From Porphyromonadaceae bacterium (GTDB lineage Bacteria; Bacteroidota; Bacteroidia; Bacteroidales; Paludibacteraceae): a stretch of DNA of 24,667 nt. Both the position numbers and the translations under genes were made by a program. Below are positions 7,699 through 15,373 of this stretch, piece by piece; positions within the stretch are counted from its first letter, which is position 1, and each line of letters opens with the position of its first letter. The DNA is taken from assembly GCA_905372605.1 (NCBI GenBank), contig CAJPPQ010000004.1, positions 1-24,667 of the forward strand, written 5' to 3'. Under the pieces are notes generated by a model. It had not been told where the DNA came from and made no database searches. It saw nothing but the letters and a program-made list of their open reading frames with translations.

Positions 7699-9390
7699 AT
7701 GGTATTTCAGCCTAAAATATTTGAAACTTTAAAACACTACTCGAAAGAGAAATTTACTGCCGACATAATGGCAGGTATCATAGTAGGAATAGTAGCAATA
7801 CCTCTTGCTGTGGCGTTTGGTATTGCCTCGGGAGTAGGACCTACCGAAGGCTTGGTAACAGCTATAATAGCGGGTTTTATAATATCGTTTTTCGGCGGCA
7901 GTCGGGTACAGATAGGCGGACCCACCGGAGCTTTCATAGTGATAGTGTATGGTATCATTCAACAACATGGGCTTGCTGGACTGCTTATAGCCACTATCAT
8001 GGCAGGTATAATGCTTGTACTGATGGGGGTATTCAAGTTGGGTAATATTATCAAATTTGTACCTTATCCCGTAATAATAGGTTTTACGGCGGGTATAGCC
8101 GTTACAATATTTTCTACTCAAATCAAAGACCTTTTTGGTCTGGATATCGATAATCTACCGGCCAATTTTGTAGACAAATGGATAGTGTATTTCAAGAATA
8201 TATCGGAAACAAATTTGGTTACCCTATTGCTCGGGGTGTTGAGTATATTGATAATAGTCTTAGTACCAAAGATATCTAAAAAGATTCCGGGTAGTCTGGT
8301 AGCAATTGTTGTTATGACCGTAGCCGTATGGCTGCTGAACAGTTCGGGAACTTTCGGGCATATCAAGACTATCGGCGATATATATCAACTGCCTTCGGGT
8401 ATACCTTCGCCCAAGATGCCTACGCTCACACTGGCAGAAGGCACAACTATAATCGACCTTATGGTACAGCTCTTTCCGGCTGCATTTACTATCGCTATGC
8501 TTGGTGCTATCGAGAGTTTGCTGTCGGCTATGGTAGCCGATGGGGTGATAGCCGATAAACACAACTCCAATACAGAGCTTATCGGGCAAGGAATAGCCAA
8601 TATCGTAACACCGCTATTCGGAGGTATACCCGCTACGGGTGCTATTGCCCGCACTATGACCAATATCAACAATGGCGGTAGGTCGCCTATTGCGGGGATA
8701 ATACATGCTGTAACACTGCTATTGGTGCTGCTGTTTTTAGGGAAACTCGTAGGTTATATCCCAATGGCTTGTCTGGCAGGGGGGTTAGTAGTAGTGTCGT
8801 ATAATATGAGCGGATGGCGGAGTATAGTTGCTCTTCGTAAGATGCCTATGAGCGACAATGTAGTAATGTGGATTACGATAGTACTGACCGTAGTATTTGA
8901 CCTCACTATCGCTATCGAGATAGGGCTTCTGCTTTCTGTGGTGCTATTCCTGAAACGTACCTCTGAGGCGACATCGATAAAAATATTCGGTTCGGAGATA
9001 GACCCCAACATAGAGAGCGACCTCGAGCTGCACGAAGAGAAACTCCTCGTCCCCGAAGGAGTAGCTGTTTATGAGATAGATGGCCCTTATTTTTTCGGTG
9101 TAGCCAATAAATTCGATGAGATAATGACTCGAATGTCGAAACCGCCACGCGTGCGCATAATACGTATGAGGCGTGTGCCGTTTATCGACTCTACCGGACT
9201 GCATAATCTCGAAAACTTATGTATGCAGTCGCGGCGACAGGGCTCTATCGTAATACTTTCGGGTGTGACCATGCAGGTGCGAAAGACTCTACTCAAAGCT
9301 AATTTTGACGATATTATACCCGAATACCATATTTGCTCACATATCAATATCGCTCTAAAAAAAGCAGATGAAATACTGCATCAAGATTGA
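7699..9390 (+). CDS. SulP-family anion transporter with STAS domain
   Basis: This 563-residue inner-membrane carrier belongs to the SulP/SLC26 family, which moves sulfate, bicarbonate or other anions. The N-terminal 420 residues hold the multi-span transport domain, with family motifs ADIMAGIIVGIVAIPLA (about 21-37) and QIGGPTGAF (about 73-81). The C-terminal part (about 435-560) is a STAS domain containing PFIDSTG (D497, S498), the segment equivalent to the phosphorylated site of anti-sigma-factor antagonists. No sulfate-assimilation or carbonic-anhydrase gene is adjacent, so the anion is undecided. The gene stands alone and diverges from rprX. The ATG at 7699 follows a consensus promoter and fits the family N-terminus (residues KHYSKEKFTADIMAG). 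Confidence 0.93.
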   Translation: MVFQPKIFETLKHYSKEKFTADIMAGIIVGIVAIPLAVAFGIASGVGPTEGLVTAIIAGFIISFFGGSRVQIGGPTGAFIVIVYGIIQQHGLAGLLIATIMAGIMLVLMGVFKLGNIIKFVPYPVIIGFTAGIAVTIFSTQIKDLFGLDIDNLPANFVDKWIVYFKNISETNLVTLLLGVLSILIIVLVPKISKKIPGSLVAIVVMTVAVWLLNSSGTFGHIKTIGDIYQLPSGIPSPKMPTLTLAEGTTIIDLMVQLFPAAFTIAMLGAIESLLSAMVADGVIADKHNSNTELIGQGIANIVTPLFGGIPATGAIARTMTNINNGGRSPIAGIIHAVTLLLVLLFLGKLVGYIPMACLAGGLVVVSYNMSGWRSIVALRKMPMSDNVVMWITIVLTVVFDLTIAIEIGLLLSVVLFLKRTSEATSIKIFGSEIDPNIESDLELHEEKLLVPEGVAVYEIDGPYFFGVANKFDEIMTRMSKPPRVRIIRMRRVPFIDSTGLHNLENLCMQSRRQGSIVILSGVTMQVRKTLLKANFDDIIPEYHICSHINIALKKADEILHQD

Positions 9391-9511
9391 TGTCTGATGT
9401 GCTTTATTATCAGTGATATGTGTGGTGTGATTAGATGGGGCGTCGATTCAATATTTGTCTGAAATATCGTTTGTCGATAAATTTTACTGTTTTTTGTTTG
9501 TAGAGTCTTGC

Positions 9512-9540
9512 TTGTAATCGGAAAAAATAATGTACATTTG
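9512..9540 (+). promoter_or_regulatory. Candidate promoter of the pRiA4b ORF-3-like gene
   Basis: TTG (9512-9514), 18 bases, then TACATTTG (9533-9540), an exact TAnnTTTG match, 51 bases before the ATG at 9592. The same TTG-18-TAnnTTTG geometry occurs before the SulP gene. Confidence 0.65.
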
Positions 9541-9591
9541 CTTTAAGTTTCATATATACGAAAAGATAAGGCTTCTAAATACAGTAATCTT

Positions 9592-10140
9592 ATGGTTTAT
9601 AGGTTTTTGTTGCTATCAGACGAAATTGATAATTTTGAGCGAATCATTGAGATAAACTCAGACGCTACCTTCTCGGAGTTCCAGAAAGCGATTTTAGCCT
9701 CAGTGGGTTATACCGATTCGGAATTGAATACTTTCTATATCTGTTCCGATGATTGGGAAAAAGAGCAAGAGATACTGCAAATGGAGATGGATAGCGATTC
9801 GTCGGTAGATACTTACCTGATGGATAGTACACATATCGATGAATTTATCGAGGACAAAGGGCAACGACTTATGTTCGTGTTCGATATGCTTACAGACCGT
9901 GCTTTTTTCATAGAACTTAAAGATATTGAGCTTAATAAAACACTGAAAAAGCCTGTCTGTACGGTTTCGAAGGGTACGCCGCCCGAACAAACGGTTCAGT
10001 TCGACGAAATACTCGACGATATGGTGAAGAAGAGTAACTCTGCAAACATATTCGACGAAGACCTGTATGGAGACAATATGTACAACGAAGACGAATTTGA
10101 CCCAGATGGTTTCTCTGATGTTAGTTTTGACGAAAACTAA
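9592..10140 (+). CDS. Plasmid pRiA4b ORF-3-like protein of unknown function
   Basis: The 182-residue soluble protein begins MVYRFLLLSDEIDNFERII and contains the block FSEFQKAILASVGY, followed by FYICSDDWEKEQEI, and later RLMFVFDMLTDRAFFIEL. This is the pattern of the IS1096/pRiA4b ORF-3 family as found as a stand-alone gene in many Bacteroidales. Despite the family name there is no transposase or plasmid gene nearby, so it is best seen as a resident gene. The last 50 residues are strongly acidic (rich in Asp and Glu, for example EDEFDPDGF) and probably disordered. No catalytic residues are known for the family, and no function should be inferred. It is monocistronic with its own consensus promoter. 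Confidence 0.82.
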   Translation: MVYRFLLLSDEIDNFERIIEINSDATFSEFQKAILASVGYTDSELNTFYICSDDWEKEQEILQMEMDSDSSVDTYLMDSTHIDEFIEDKGQRLMFVFDMLTDRAFFIELKDIELNKTLKKPVCTVSKGTPPEQTVQFDEILDDMVKKSNSANIFDEDLYGDNMYNEDEFDPDGFSDVSFDEN

Positions 10141-10446
10141 TTGATAAGAAGTGTATTATAGAAAAATAAACTTAGTCGTTCGGGCACTGCTTGAGATTGG
10201 AAAATTCTACAAATCAATTTAGAATCCGAGTAAGTTTAGATTGTTGATGGCGGGCTGCGCCTGTAAAGGTATCTTTTTTAGACGGCAGATTACAAAGACT
10301 TTCTAAACGCTCAAATCCTGTCATTCAGGAATTTTTCTCAACAAATAGCAGTGCCTTTTTATTATTTTTATCTCAGATAAAAAACAGGCTGCCTTTTTGA
10401 TGAGTAGCCTGTTTTTTTGTTAATTAATTATAGTTTTGTCTGTCCT
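10141..10446. other. Intergenic stretch without a supported gene
   Basis: No convincing protein frame is present on either strand. The stretch holds a weak hairpin (TCCTG 10316-10320 with CAGGA 10326-10330, followed by five T) and the strong terminator at 10383-10418. A GC-richer patch near 10248-10265 stands out from AT-rich surroundings. It could contain a long 3' untranslated region or a small RNA ending at one of the hairpins, but no consensus promoter was found. Confidence 0.4.
10383..10418 (+). terminator. Bidirectional intrinsic terminator
   Basis: AACAGGCT (10383-10390) pairs with AGCCTGTT (10406-10413), and seven T follow (10412-10418). A run of A precedes the stem, so the element also works on the minus strand. 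It separates the plus-strand gene at 9592 from the minus-strand genes ending near 10447 and 10639. Confidence 0.8.
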
Positions 10447-10627
10447 TTAATTCTTTATTACCTGCTGAGTATCTACAGTCTCACCATTTACGATGAGTTT
10501 CACCACGTAAGTCTCGCCGCCTATGAGTTCTTTACCTTCTTTTTCGTCCGTTGACATACTCGACTATATCTAACGTAAACTCATGTTTTCCGAATCTTCC
10601 TGAGTGAAGAGTGATTAACACAAATAC
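10447..10627 (-). pseudogene. Broken T9SS-type C-terminal tail fragment
   Basis: One minus-strand frame encodes HSGRFGKHEFTLDIVEYVNGRK and then hits a stop. Shifting by one base at an A5 run (about 10543-10547) continues into EGKELIGGET and ends VKLIVNGETVDTQQVIKN at TAA 10449-10447. The ending has the final beta-hairpin look of a T9SS type A sorting domain (Y-V-V-K-x-x-x-N-G-x-x-x-x-x-x-V-I-K-N). Removing one A joins the halves into one continuous frame. The second half alone has an ATG (10557) and could be read as a 36-residue peptide, but that is unlikely to be functional. No body of the protein remains: the frame runs into the end of the cargo gene at 10639. It may be a deletion remnant of a former T9SS cargo, or a base-call error in a short gene. 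Confidence 0.5.
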
Positions 10628-10638
10628 TATTTTCCTTT

Positions 10639-11571
10639 TTATATCTTGATAATTTTCAGATATTTCACTTGTGTCTTTTCTTGAATCATAATCATATAAA
10701 TCCCTTTGGGGAAGTCTTTTAAAGAAAGTTCATTATGTCCGGCTAATAGCTTGGTATTGAAAAACTCTTGACCATCAAGACTTACTATTTTTACCATTGA
10801 TTCTTCTGTAAGTACTATCCTGATAATATCGGCAAATGGATTGGGTAAAATTGAGATATTGGTGTCATCCTTAGGATTAGCTACTGTTGTTACAACGGAG
10901 TAGTTACACGATAAATGGAATGCCTGCCAACTTTCTGAAATATAAGAAATAGCATCATCGCTATAACACCTTAGCATCTGAAAGTTATCGACTGTAGGAT
11001 AAACCAAGTTGTCCAATATCGGCATAAAATCGCGATCAAATCCAATTTTTTCAGTATATGAATAAACCGGAAGTAAAATTTTATTCTGATGGTCGATTAT
11101 CTGGTCTTCTTCTACAGGTATTGTTGTTATATTCTTGAGATTTTGTGCATTGGTTGTAATTTCTGTAACGATATACCTTGCAGACAAAAAAGTATCAACT
11201 AATTCCATAGTATCGTATGAGTATTTGTTATAAACAAAGGTAAATAATAGAGTATCTCCTTCTTTTACATCAAAATCAAACAGTAAATGGAATTGCTTAT
11301 CATAATAGTAGTATACCTTACCTTGCTCTTGCTTGACAATATATCTTTTATTGGCAGTAGTCGCCACATTATCGCGATATTGTTGCAATATACGACAATC
11401 TACGCCATTTATCACCGTATCGTTCTCTGCTACTATAGTGTTTAGATGGCTATTTAAGATGTTTCCATTAGCCTCTAAATTGTAATACCATTTTGCCCCT
11501 AACGGGGCAAATTCCACCTGTGCAAGTATTGATACAGGGATAAACAGCAATATAAAAATTATATTTTTCAT
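10639..11571 (-). CDS. Secreted protein with T9SS type A sorting domain
   Basis: The chosen start gives 310 residues with a signal peptide (MKNIIFILLF..., cleavage after about residue 18, ILAQ). The frame is open 17 codons further upstream but those residues do not look like part of the signal peptide. The middle (about 19-235) is a beta-rich region with no recognised domain; it begins with the common Bacteroidota pattern APLGAKWYYN. The last 70 residues (NISILPNPFADIIRI ... FPKGIYMIMIQ ... YLKIIKI) are a Por secretion-system sorting domain: PNP-x-x motif, G-x-Y strand, basic end. It should be moved to the cell surface by the type IX system. It lies 14 bases after the small lipoprotein gene and is probably in one transcript with it. 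Base composition is AT-richer than hemW. Confidence 0.85.
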   Translation of the reverse strand: MKNIIFILLFIPVSILAQVEFAPLGAKWYYNLEANGNILNSHLNTIVAENDTVINGVDCRILQQYRDNVATTANKRYIVKQEQGKVYYYYDKQFHLLFDFDVKEGDTLLFTFVYNKYSYDTMELVDTFLSARYIVTEITTNAQNLKNITTIPVEEDQIIDHQNKILLPVYSYTEKIGFDRDFMPILDNLVYPTVDNFQMLRCYSDDAISYISESWQAFHLSCNYSVVTTVANPKDDTNISILPNPFADIIRIVLTEESMVKIVSLDGQEFFNTKLLAGHNELSLKDFPKGIYMIMIQEKTQVKYLKIIKI

Positions 11572-11585
11572 AATATAAAAAATAT

Positions 11586-11966
11586 TTAATCGATTTGGTT
11601 GATAGAAATTATACATATGCAAGTATATCCTTCTTCCATATTAGGACATACCGGAATTTCATTTGTTTTGGGAAGACGATAGTTAATATTTATATTTAAA
11701 TTAGGCTTTTTGTACTCTTCAGGAAGGTTAATAGCATAAAAGGAATTATTTGATGTCGTTTGGGGTATGTCTTCGCCTTCAAAAATTTGAATTATATATA
11801 ATCCTTCACACATACTCTTCCTAATAATCTTCGCCTTTGCCATTGTAGTTCCTGTTGGTATATCTGGGACATTCTCTTTGCATGCTTGTATAGTCCAAAT
11901 GCTAAATATGGCTACCAGTGTGATGGCAATAATACTTGTCACTTTTATAAAAATATTATGTTTCAT
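11586..11966 (-). CDS. Small putative lipoprotein, unknown function
   Basis: The chosen start gives 126 residues beginning MKHNIFIKV, with a hydrophobic segment (about 8-26) ending IQAC, an acceptable lipobox with Cys at about 29. The frame is open 51 codons further upstream (to 12119), but this stretch is charged and lacks a plausible export signal, so it is not included. The mature part contains further cysteines in SMCEG and in VCPNMEEGYTCICI near the C-terminus. I recognise no family. The N-terminal leader style resembles small exported Bacteroidales proteins found next to cell-surface cargo. It precedes the T9SS cargo gene by 14 bases, so the two are likely co-expressed and may act together at the surface. 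Confidence 0.65.
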   Translation of the reverse strand: MKHNIFIKVTSIIAITLVAIFSIWTIQACKENVPDIPTGTTMAKAKIIRKSMCEGLYIIQIFEGEDIPQTTSNNSFYAINLPEEYKKPNLNININYRLPKTNEIPVCPNMEEGYTCICIISINQID

Positions 11967-12492
11967 CTTATTTAATTCTTTACGCTTATTTTTTTTTACG
12001 GTGTATTTATGGGGCATACACACAAAGGCCTTTGTTTTTTGTGTATTTTCCCGCTCGCTCCATTCGACGAATTCATTAAAAGCATTAATTATAGCCTGAT
12101 ACACAAAAAGCGAGAACAAGCTACTCCGTCTCTTAGCACCTCTTCGGCACTAAGCGGAGCGGGCGACAATGCCGAAGCGAGGAAGGTATTTATAGCGAAT
12201 AAATCGATGGAAATCAATCGACAGTAGCTCGCGGGTGGCTACACACGAAACGTCCGATACTTGTTTGGTACCGTCAGTTCTCGGTAAGTCGATCGTTACG
12301 AAACAGCTTACAATAGAGTCTATCAAAAACCATACAATATGTGTAAGCATATTTTTTCGGTAAATATATTTTCGGCAAAAAATAGCAATTATTTTTCAAT
12401 CACCAAATTTTTCGGTATTAAAAATATATAAAAATGCGTTTTTGTTTATGACAGTCCGTATTCCACCCGATAAAAATAATCAGAAATACTCA
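11967..12492. other. Unexplained 526-bp stretch with palindromes and short repeats
   Basis: No gene is supported here. It holds a perfect 12-base palindrome CAAAGGCCTTTG (12023-12034). There is an inverted repeat CTTCGGCA (12142-12149) / TGCCGAAG (12170-12177) in a patch (about 12050-12310) richer in GC than the DNA to its right. Three copies of TTTTCGG occur (12354-12360, 12369-12375, 12409-12415) in AT-rich DNA before the hemW stop. Minus-strand open frames cover parts (12119-11967 ahead of the lipoprotein, and a 66-codon frame at 12350-12150) but neither reads like a known protein. It may be a decayed gene or a long leader region. Confidence 0.4.
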
Positions 12493-13611
12493 CTACCGCA
12501 TAAGGCTGCTCATGATGCCGTCGGATACGAAAATGCCGTCGTGTGTAAGGTTGAGGCGACTGCCGGTGATTTTCAGTAGCTTTGCATCGATATATTTATG
12601 TGCATTTGCCATACAATAGTCGCGAGCGTCGCTACCGAAAAGCAAGGCAAGACGGTCGGTATCTATTCCTTCGGCCGTCCGCAACGACAGGAATATGAAT
12701 TCGTTGTAACGATCTGTAGACGTGAGCGTTTCTCGCTCGTCGAATGTCCGTCGACGGTCTATTTGTAGGCAATATTTGTCGATATCCGACGGATTCCATT
12801 GCCTCGAAGAGCCATCGAATGAGTGTGCTGCCGCCCCTATGCCGAGGTACTTTGCTCCTGCCCAATATCCTGAGTTGTGTACGGCACGTCGGTGTGGTAG
12901 GGCAAAATTCGATATTTCGTAGTGCTCAAAACCATTATTTTGCAGTCGGTAGCAGAGAGTGTCGAATAGTTGTTTGCTATCTTCGTCGGATATGGTTTCG
13001 ACTTTGCCTCGTTGCCACATATCGAATAGCTTAGTACCTGGCTCGTATGTAAGCGAATACGCCGAGACGTGTTGTACCCCGAGCTTGAGAACTTGGTCTA
13101 TATCTGCACTGAGCGAGGTAAGTGTCTGGTTTGGCAACGAATAGATTACATCCACAGAGATATTGTCGAAGCCATTGTCTTGCAGTCGGCAGACGCAATC
13201 GACGGCTTGACGGCTATTGTGGCGACGGTTGAGGCGGCGGAGTTGCTCGTCGTCGAACGACTGTATGCCGATGCTTATACGATTTATAGGAAAACTCTTA
13301 AGGTCGGCAACGAAACGGGCATCGATGTCGTCGGGATTACATTCGAGGGTTATCTCGGCTTCGTCGGTGATAGTGAAATATTTACCGATAGCAGAAAATA
13401 TCTTGCTGAGTTCGTCTGCCGTGAGTAACGAGGGCGTACCTCCACCGAAATATATGGTGTCAAGCGATGTTTTACCCAAATAGTCGTGTCGTAGGGCTAT
13501 CTCTCGGCATAGTGTATCGACGTATTTCTCTTTGAGGTCGAGCGACGTAGTTCTGAAAAAACTGCAATACGTGCAGTAGCTTTTGCAGAAAGGGATGTGT
13601 ATGTAAAGCAT
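12493..13611 (-). CDS. hemW: Radical SAM heme chaperone HemW
   Basis: The 372-residue protein is a radical SAM enzyme of the HemN-like class. The cluster motif CKSYCTYC (C-x3-C-x2-C) with a following S-F lies at residues 9-16, after the typical MLYIHIPF start. Next come GGGTPS (SAM binding), SIGIQSFDDEQLRRLNRRH, the SVDVIYSLPNQT strand and a C-terminal HemN_C domain. Length and start match HemW, which carries heme to target proteins, rather than the longer coproporphyrinogen dehydrogenase HemN. An in-frame upstream ATG (13656) would add 15 residues before the family start and is rejected. It is divergent from ispE with about 63 bases between the start codons, and codon use is GC-richer than in the accessory genes to its left. 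Confidence 0.92.
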   Translation of the reverse strand: MLYIHIPFCKSYCTYCSFFRTTSLDLKEKYVDTLCREIALRHDYLGKTSLDTIYFGGGTPSLLTADELSKIFSAIGKYFTITDEAEITLECNPDDIDARFVADLKSFPINRISIGIQSFDDEQLRRLNRRHNSRQAVDCVCRLQDNGFDNISVDVIYSLPNQTLTSLSADIDQVLKLGVQHVSAYSLTYEPGTKLFDMWQRGKVETISDEDSKQLFDTLCYRLQNNGFEHYEISNFALPHRRAVHNSGYWAGAKYLGIGAAAHSFDGSSRQWNPSDIDKYCLQIDRRRTFDERETLTSTDRYNEFIFLSLRTAEGIDTDRLALLFGSDARDYCMANAHKYIDAKLLKITGSRLNLTHDGIFVSDGIMSSLMR

Positions 13612-13643
13612 TTGTACTATTCGAGCGTTTTTTACTACTTTTG
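13611..13643 (+). promoter_or_regulatory. Candidate promoter of ispE-nadK
   Basis: TTTG (13611-13614), 21 bases, then TACTTTTG (13636-13643), an exact -7 match, 31 bases before the ispE ATG. The -33 element overlaps the hemW start codon. Confidence 0.65.
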
Positions 13644-13645
13644 CA

Positions 13646-13653
13646 CAAAAATA
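13646..13653 (-). promoter_or_regulatory. Candidate -7 element of hemW
   Basis: The minus strand reads TATTTTTG (13653-13646), matching TAnnTTTG, 34 bases before the hemW ATG. It lies 2 bases from the oppositely directed ispE -7 element. No clear -33 element was found at the usual distance. Confidence 0.4.
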
Positions 13654-13674
13654 CAAAAAAGGATACTACGGTAG

Positions 13675-14481
13675 ATGCTTGTTTTTCCAAATGCAAAAAT
13701 AAATATAGGGCTCAATGTAGTAGAGAAGCGAGCCGACGGTTATCACAATATAGAGACCGTCTTCTATCCCGTCTACGGTCTGTACGACGCACTCGAGGCG
13801 GTAGCAGCCGATGAGGTATCGCTTACCGTTTCGGGCTTTGGTATATCGGGCAACGATGCCGATAATCTTGTAGTGAAAGCTTATCGGCTGCTAAACAATG
13901 ACTTTGGGCTTCCGCCTTTGGCTTTTTATCTAAAAAAGACGATACCGATGGGAGCAGGTCTCGGTGGCGGCTCTGCCGATGCCTCTTTTACCCTGAAAGC
14001 GCTCAACACGATGTTTGATTTGAGGCTCTCCGACGAGCGACTCGAGAGGTATGCCCTGCAGCTTGGAGCCGACTGTCCGTTTTTCGTCGGCAATCGCCCC
14101 GCCTTCGCACAAGGTAAGGGCGAATGCCTTACTCCGATAGGTCTGGACTTGCGTGGGAAATATCTGTTACTGGCAAAACCCGCCGTCTCGGTCGGTACCG
14201 GAGATGCATACGGCGGTGTGGTCGTACGTCGGTCGGAGGTAGACTTACGGCAGGCGGTATTACAGCCGCTCGATACATGGCGAGATACGATAACAAACGC
14301 TTTCGAGAAGAATATCTTTGCCCGATACCCGATACTAAGTAGTATGAAAGACGAAATGTACAGACTTGGAGCCGTATATGCAGCTATGTCGGGCTCGGGT
14401 TCTACGATATACGGTATCTTCGACCATGCCCCGCAAGGCACAGTATCGGGGAGTTGTTTTTGCAAAGTGATACTTTTATAG
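13675..14481 (+). CDS. ispE: 4-diphosphocytidyl-2-C-methyl-D-erythritol kinase
   Basis: IspE phosphorylates CDP-methylerythritol in the non-mevalonate (MEP) isoprenoid pathway. The 268-residue protein is a GHMP kinase. It starts NAKINIGLNVVEKRADGYH with the catalytic-site lysine K8. The glycine-rich ATP loop PMGAGLGGGSADAS lies at 91-104. The catalytic aspartate D133 is in GADCPFF, and a C-terminal GSGST segment is present. Length is at the short end of the family. It is co-directional with nadK, whose start lies 19 bases downstream, and shares its promoter. The start at 13675 is the only one that keeps the N-terminal NAKINIGL block close to the family position. Confidence 0.94.
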   Translation: MLVFPNAKINIGLNVVEKRADGYHNIETVFYPVYGLYDALEAVAADEVSLTVSGFGISGNDADNLVVKAYRLLNNDFGLPPLAFYLKKTIPMGAGLGGGSADASFTLKALNTMFDLRLSDERLERYALQLGADCPFFVGNRPAFAQGKGECLTPIGLDLRGKYLLLAKPAVSVGTGDAYGGVVVRRSEVDLRQAVLQPLDTWRDTITNAFEKNIFARYPILSSMKDEMYRLGAVYAAMSGSGSTIYGIFDHAPQGTVSGSCFCKVILL

Positions 14482-14500
14482 AAAAAAACAAATTTCTTAT

Positions 14501-15364
14501 ATGAAAATAGCAATTTTAGGCACCTCTTACGAGCAGCGTTACGATCGTTCGTTGGTAGACGTAATAGAGATCCTACTGAAGAATGGTGTGGATGTATTGA
14601 TCGAAGAGTCATTTTGGAGATATATCGGTAATAGAGTGTCGATACCCGAGGTAAGCGTTGTGTCATCGGATGATATAGAGGCAGATATGGCTATATCATT
14701 CGGTGGAGATGGCACTTATTTAGTTACATCTCATACATTAGCCCGAAAAAATATCCCCATACTCGGTATCAACGCAGGACACTTGGGCTTCCTTGCCGAC
14801 GTATCGACATCGGAGATAGAGTCGGTTTTGCTCGATGTCGTCAAAGGACGTTACACGACAGAATCGCGTGTAATGCTCGACGTAAGGTTTTCGGACGGCA
14901 CAGAATCTGCCCGTACGGTTCTGAACGAAGTAGCCGTACTGAGAGGCGACACCTGCTCTATGCTTACGCTCGACTTATACGTCGACGGTGAGTTTGTAAA
15001 CAGTTATAAATCCGATGGTCTGTTGGTATCGACTCCTACCGGCTCTACTGCCTACTCGCTGAGTGTGGGCGGTCCGATAGTATCGCCCGATTCGGCAGAT
15101 TTTATCATATCGCCCATAGCCCCCCACTCGCTTACCGTACGCCCGCTCATAGTAAGAGACGACTGTACGATAGAGATACGTGTAAAGTCGTGTGCCGAGA
15201 GTTATCAGATAGCCGTCGACGGCTATTCGATGCATCTGCCAGATAGTACTAGTATCACGGTAAAGAAGTCGGAATATAGCATTACAAGCATTCAGCCCGA
15301 GGGACATACGTTTTTCAAGACCCTTCGTAGCAAATTGATGTGGGGAGCAGATACGAGGCTGTAA
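14501..15364 (+). CDS. nadK: NAD kinase
   Basis: NadK makes NADP from NAD using ATP in the cytoplasm. The 287-residue protein has the signature motifs in order: ISFGGDGTYL (catalytic GGDG at 68-71), ILGINAGHLGFLADV (about 87-101), VLNEVAVLRG (NAD-binding NE), and TPTGSTAYSLSVGGPIVSP. Length is typical. It lies 19 bases after ispE and is probably translated from the same mRNA. Its stop is 9 bases from the stop of the convergent lptC, leaving no space for a separate terminator. In many Bacteroidales nadK is next to pdxJ; that neighbour is not seen here. Confidence 0.95.
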   Translation: MKIAILGTSYEQRYDRSLVDVIEILLKNGVDVLIEESFWRYIGNRVSIPEVSVVSSDDIEADMAISFGGDGTYLVTSHTLARKNIPILGINAGHLGFLADVSTSEIESVLLDVVKGRYTTESRVMLDVRFSDGTESARTVLNEVAVLRGDTCSMLTLDLYVDGEFVNSYKSDGLLVSTPTGSTAYSLSVGGPIVSPDSADFIISPIAPHSLTVRPLIVRDDCTIEIRVKSCAESYQIAVDGYSMHLPDSTSITVKKSEYSITSIQPEGHTFFKTLRSKLMWGADTRL

Positions 15365-15373
15365 CCGAAGTTG

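Noticed and set aside
7729..8121. Minus-strand 130-codon frame inside the SulP gene
   Set aside because: Fully antisense to a clear transporter; rich in Tyr, Ser, Arg and Lys with no known pattern.
9592..10140. Possible mobile element because of the pRiA4b/IS1096 family name
   Set aside because: No transposase, terminal repeats or plasmid functions nearby; the gene type is a common resident of Bacteroidales genomes.
11967..12119. Upstream in-frame extension of the small lipoprotein gene
   Set aside because: It would bury the hydrophobic leader 51 residues inside the protein; the ATG at 11966 restores a normal lipoprotein signal.
12150..12350. Minus-strand 66-codon frame in the gap before the lipoprotein gene
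   Set aside because: No export signal, no family-like pattern, no promoter, and it spans the sharp composition change; probably chance.
13069..13428. Plus-strand 119-codon frame inside hemW
   Set aside because: It lies fully opposite a well-supported radical SAM gene and has no promoter.
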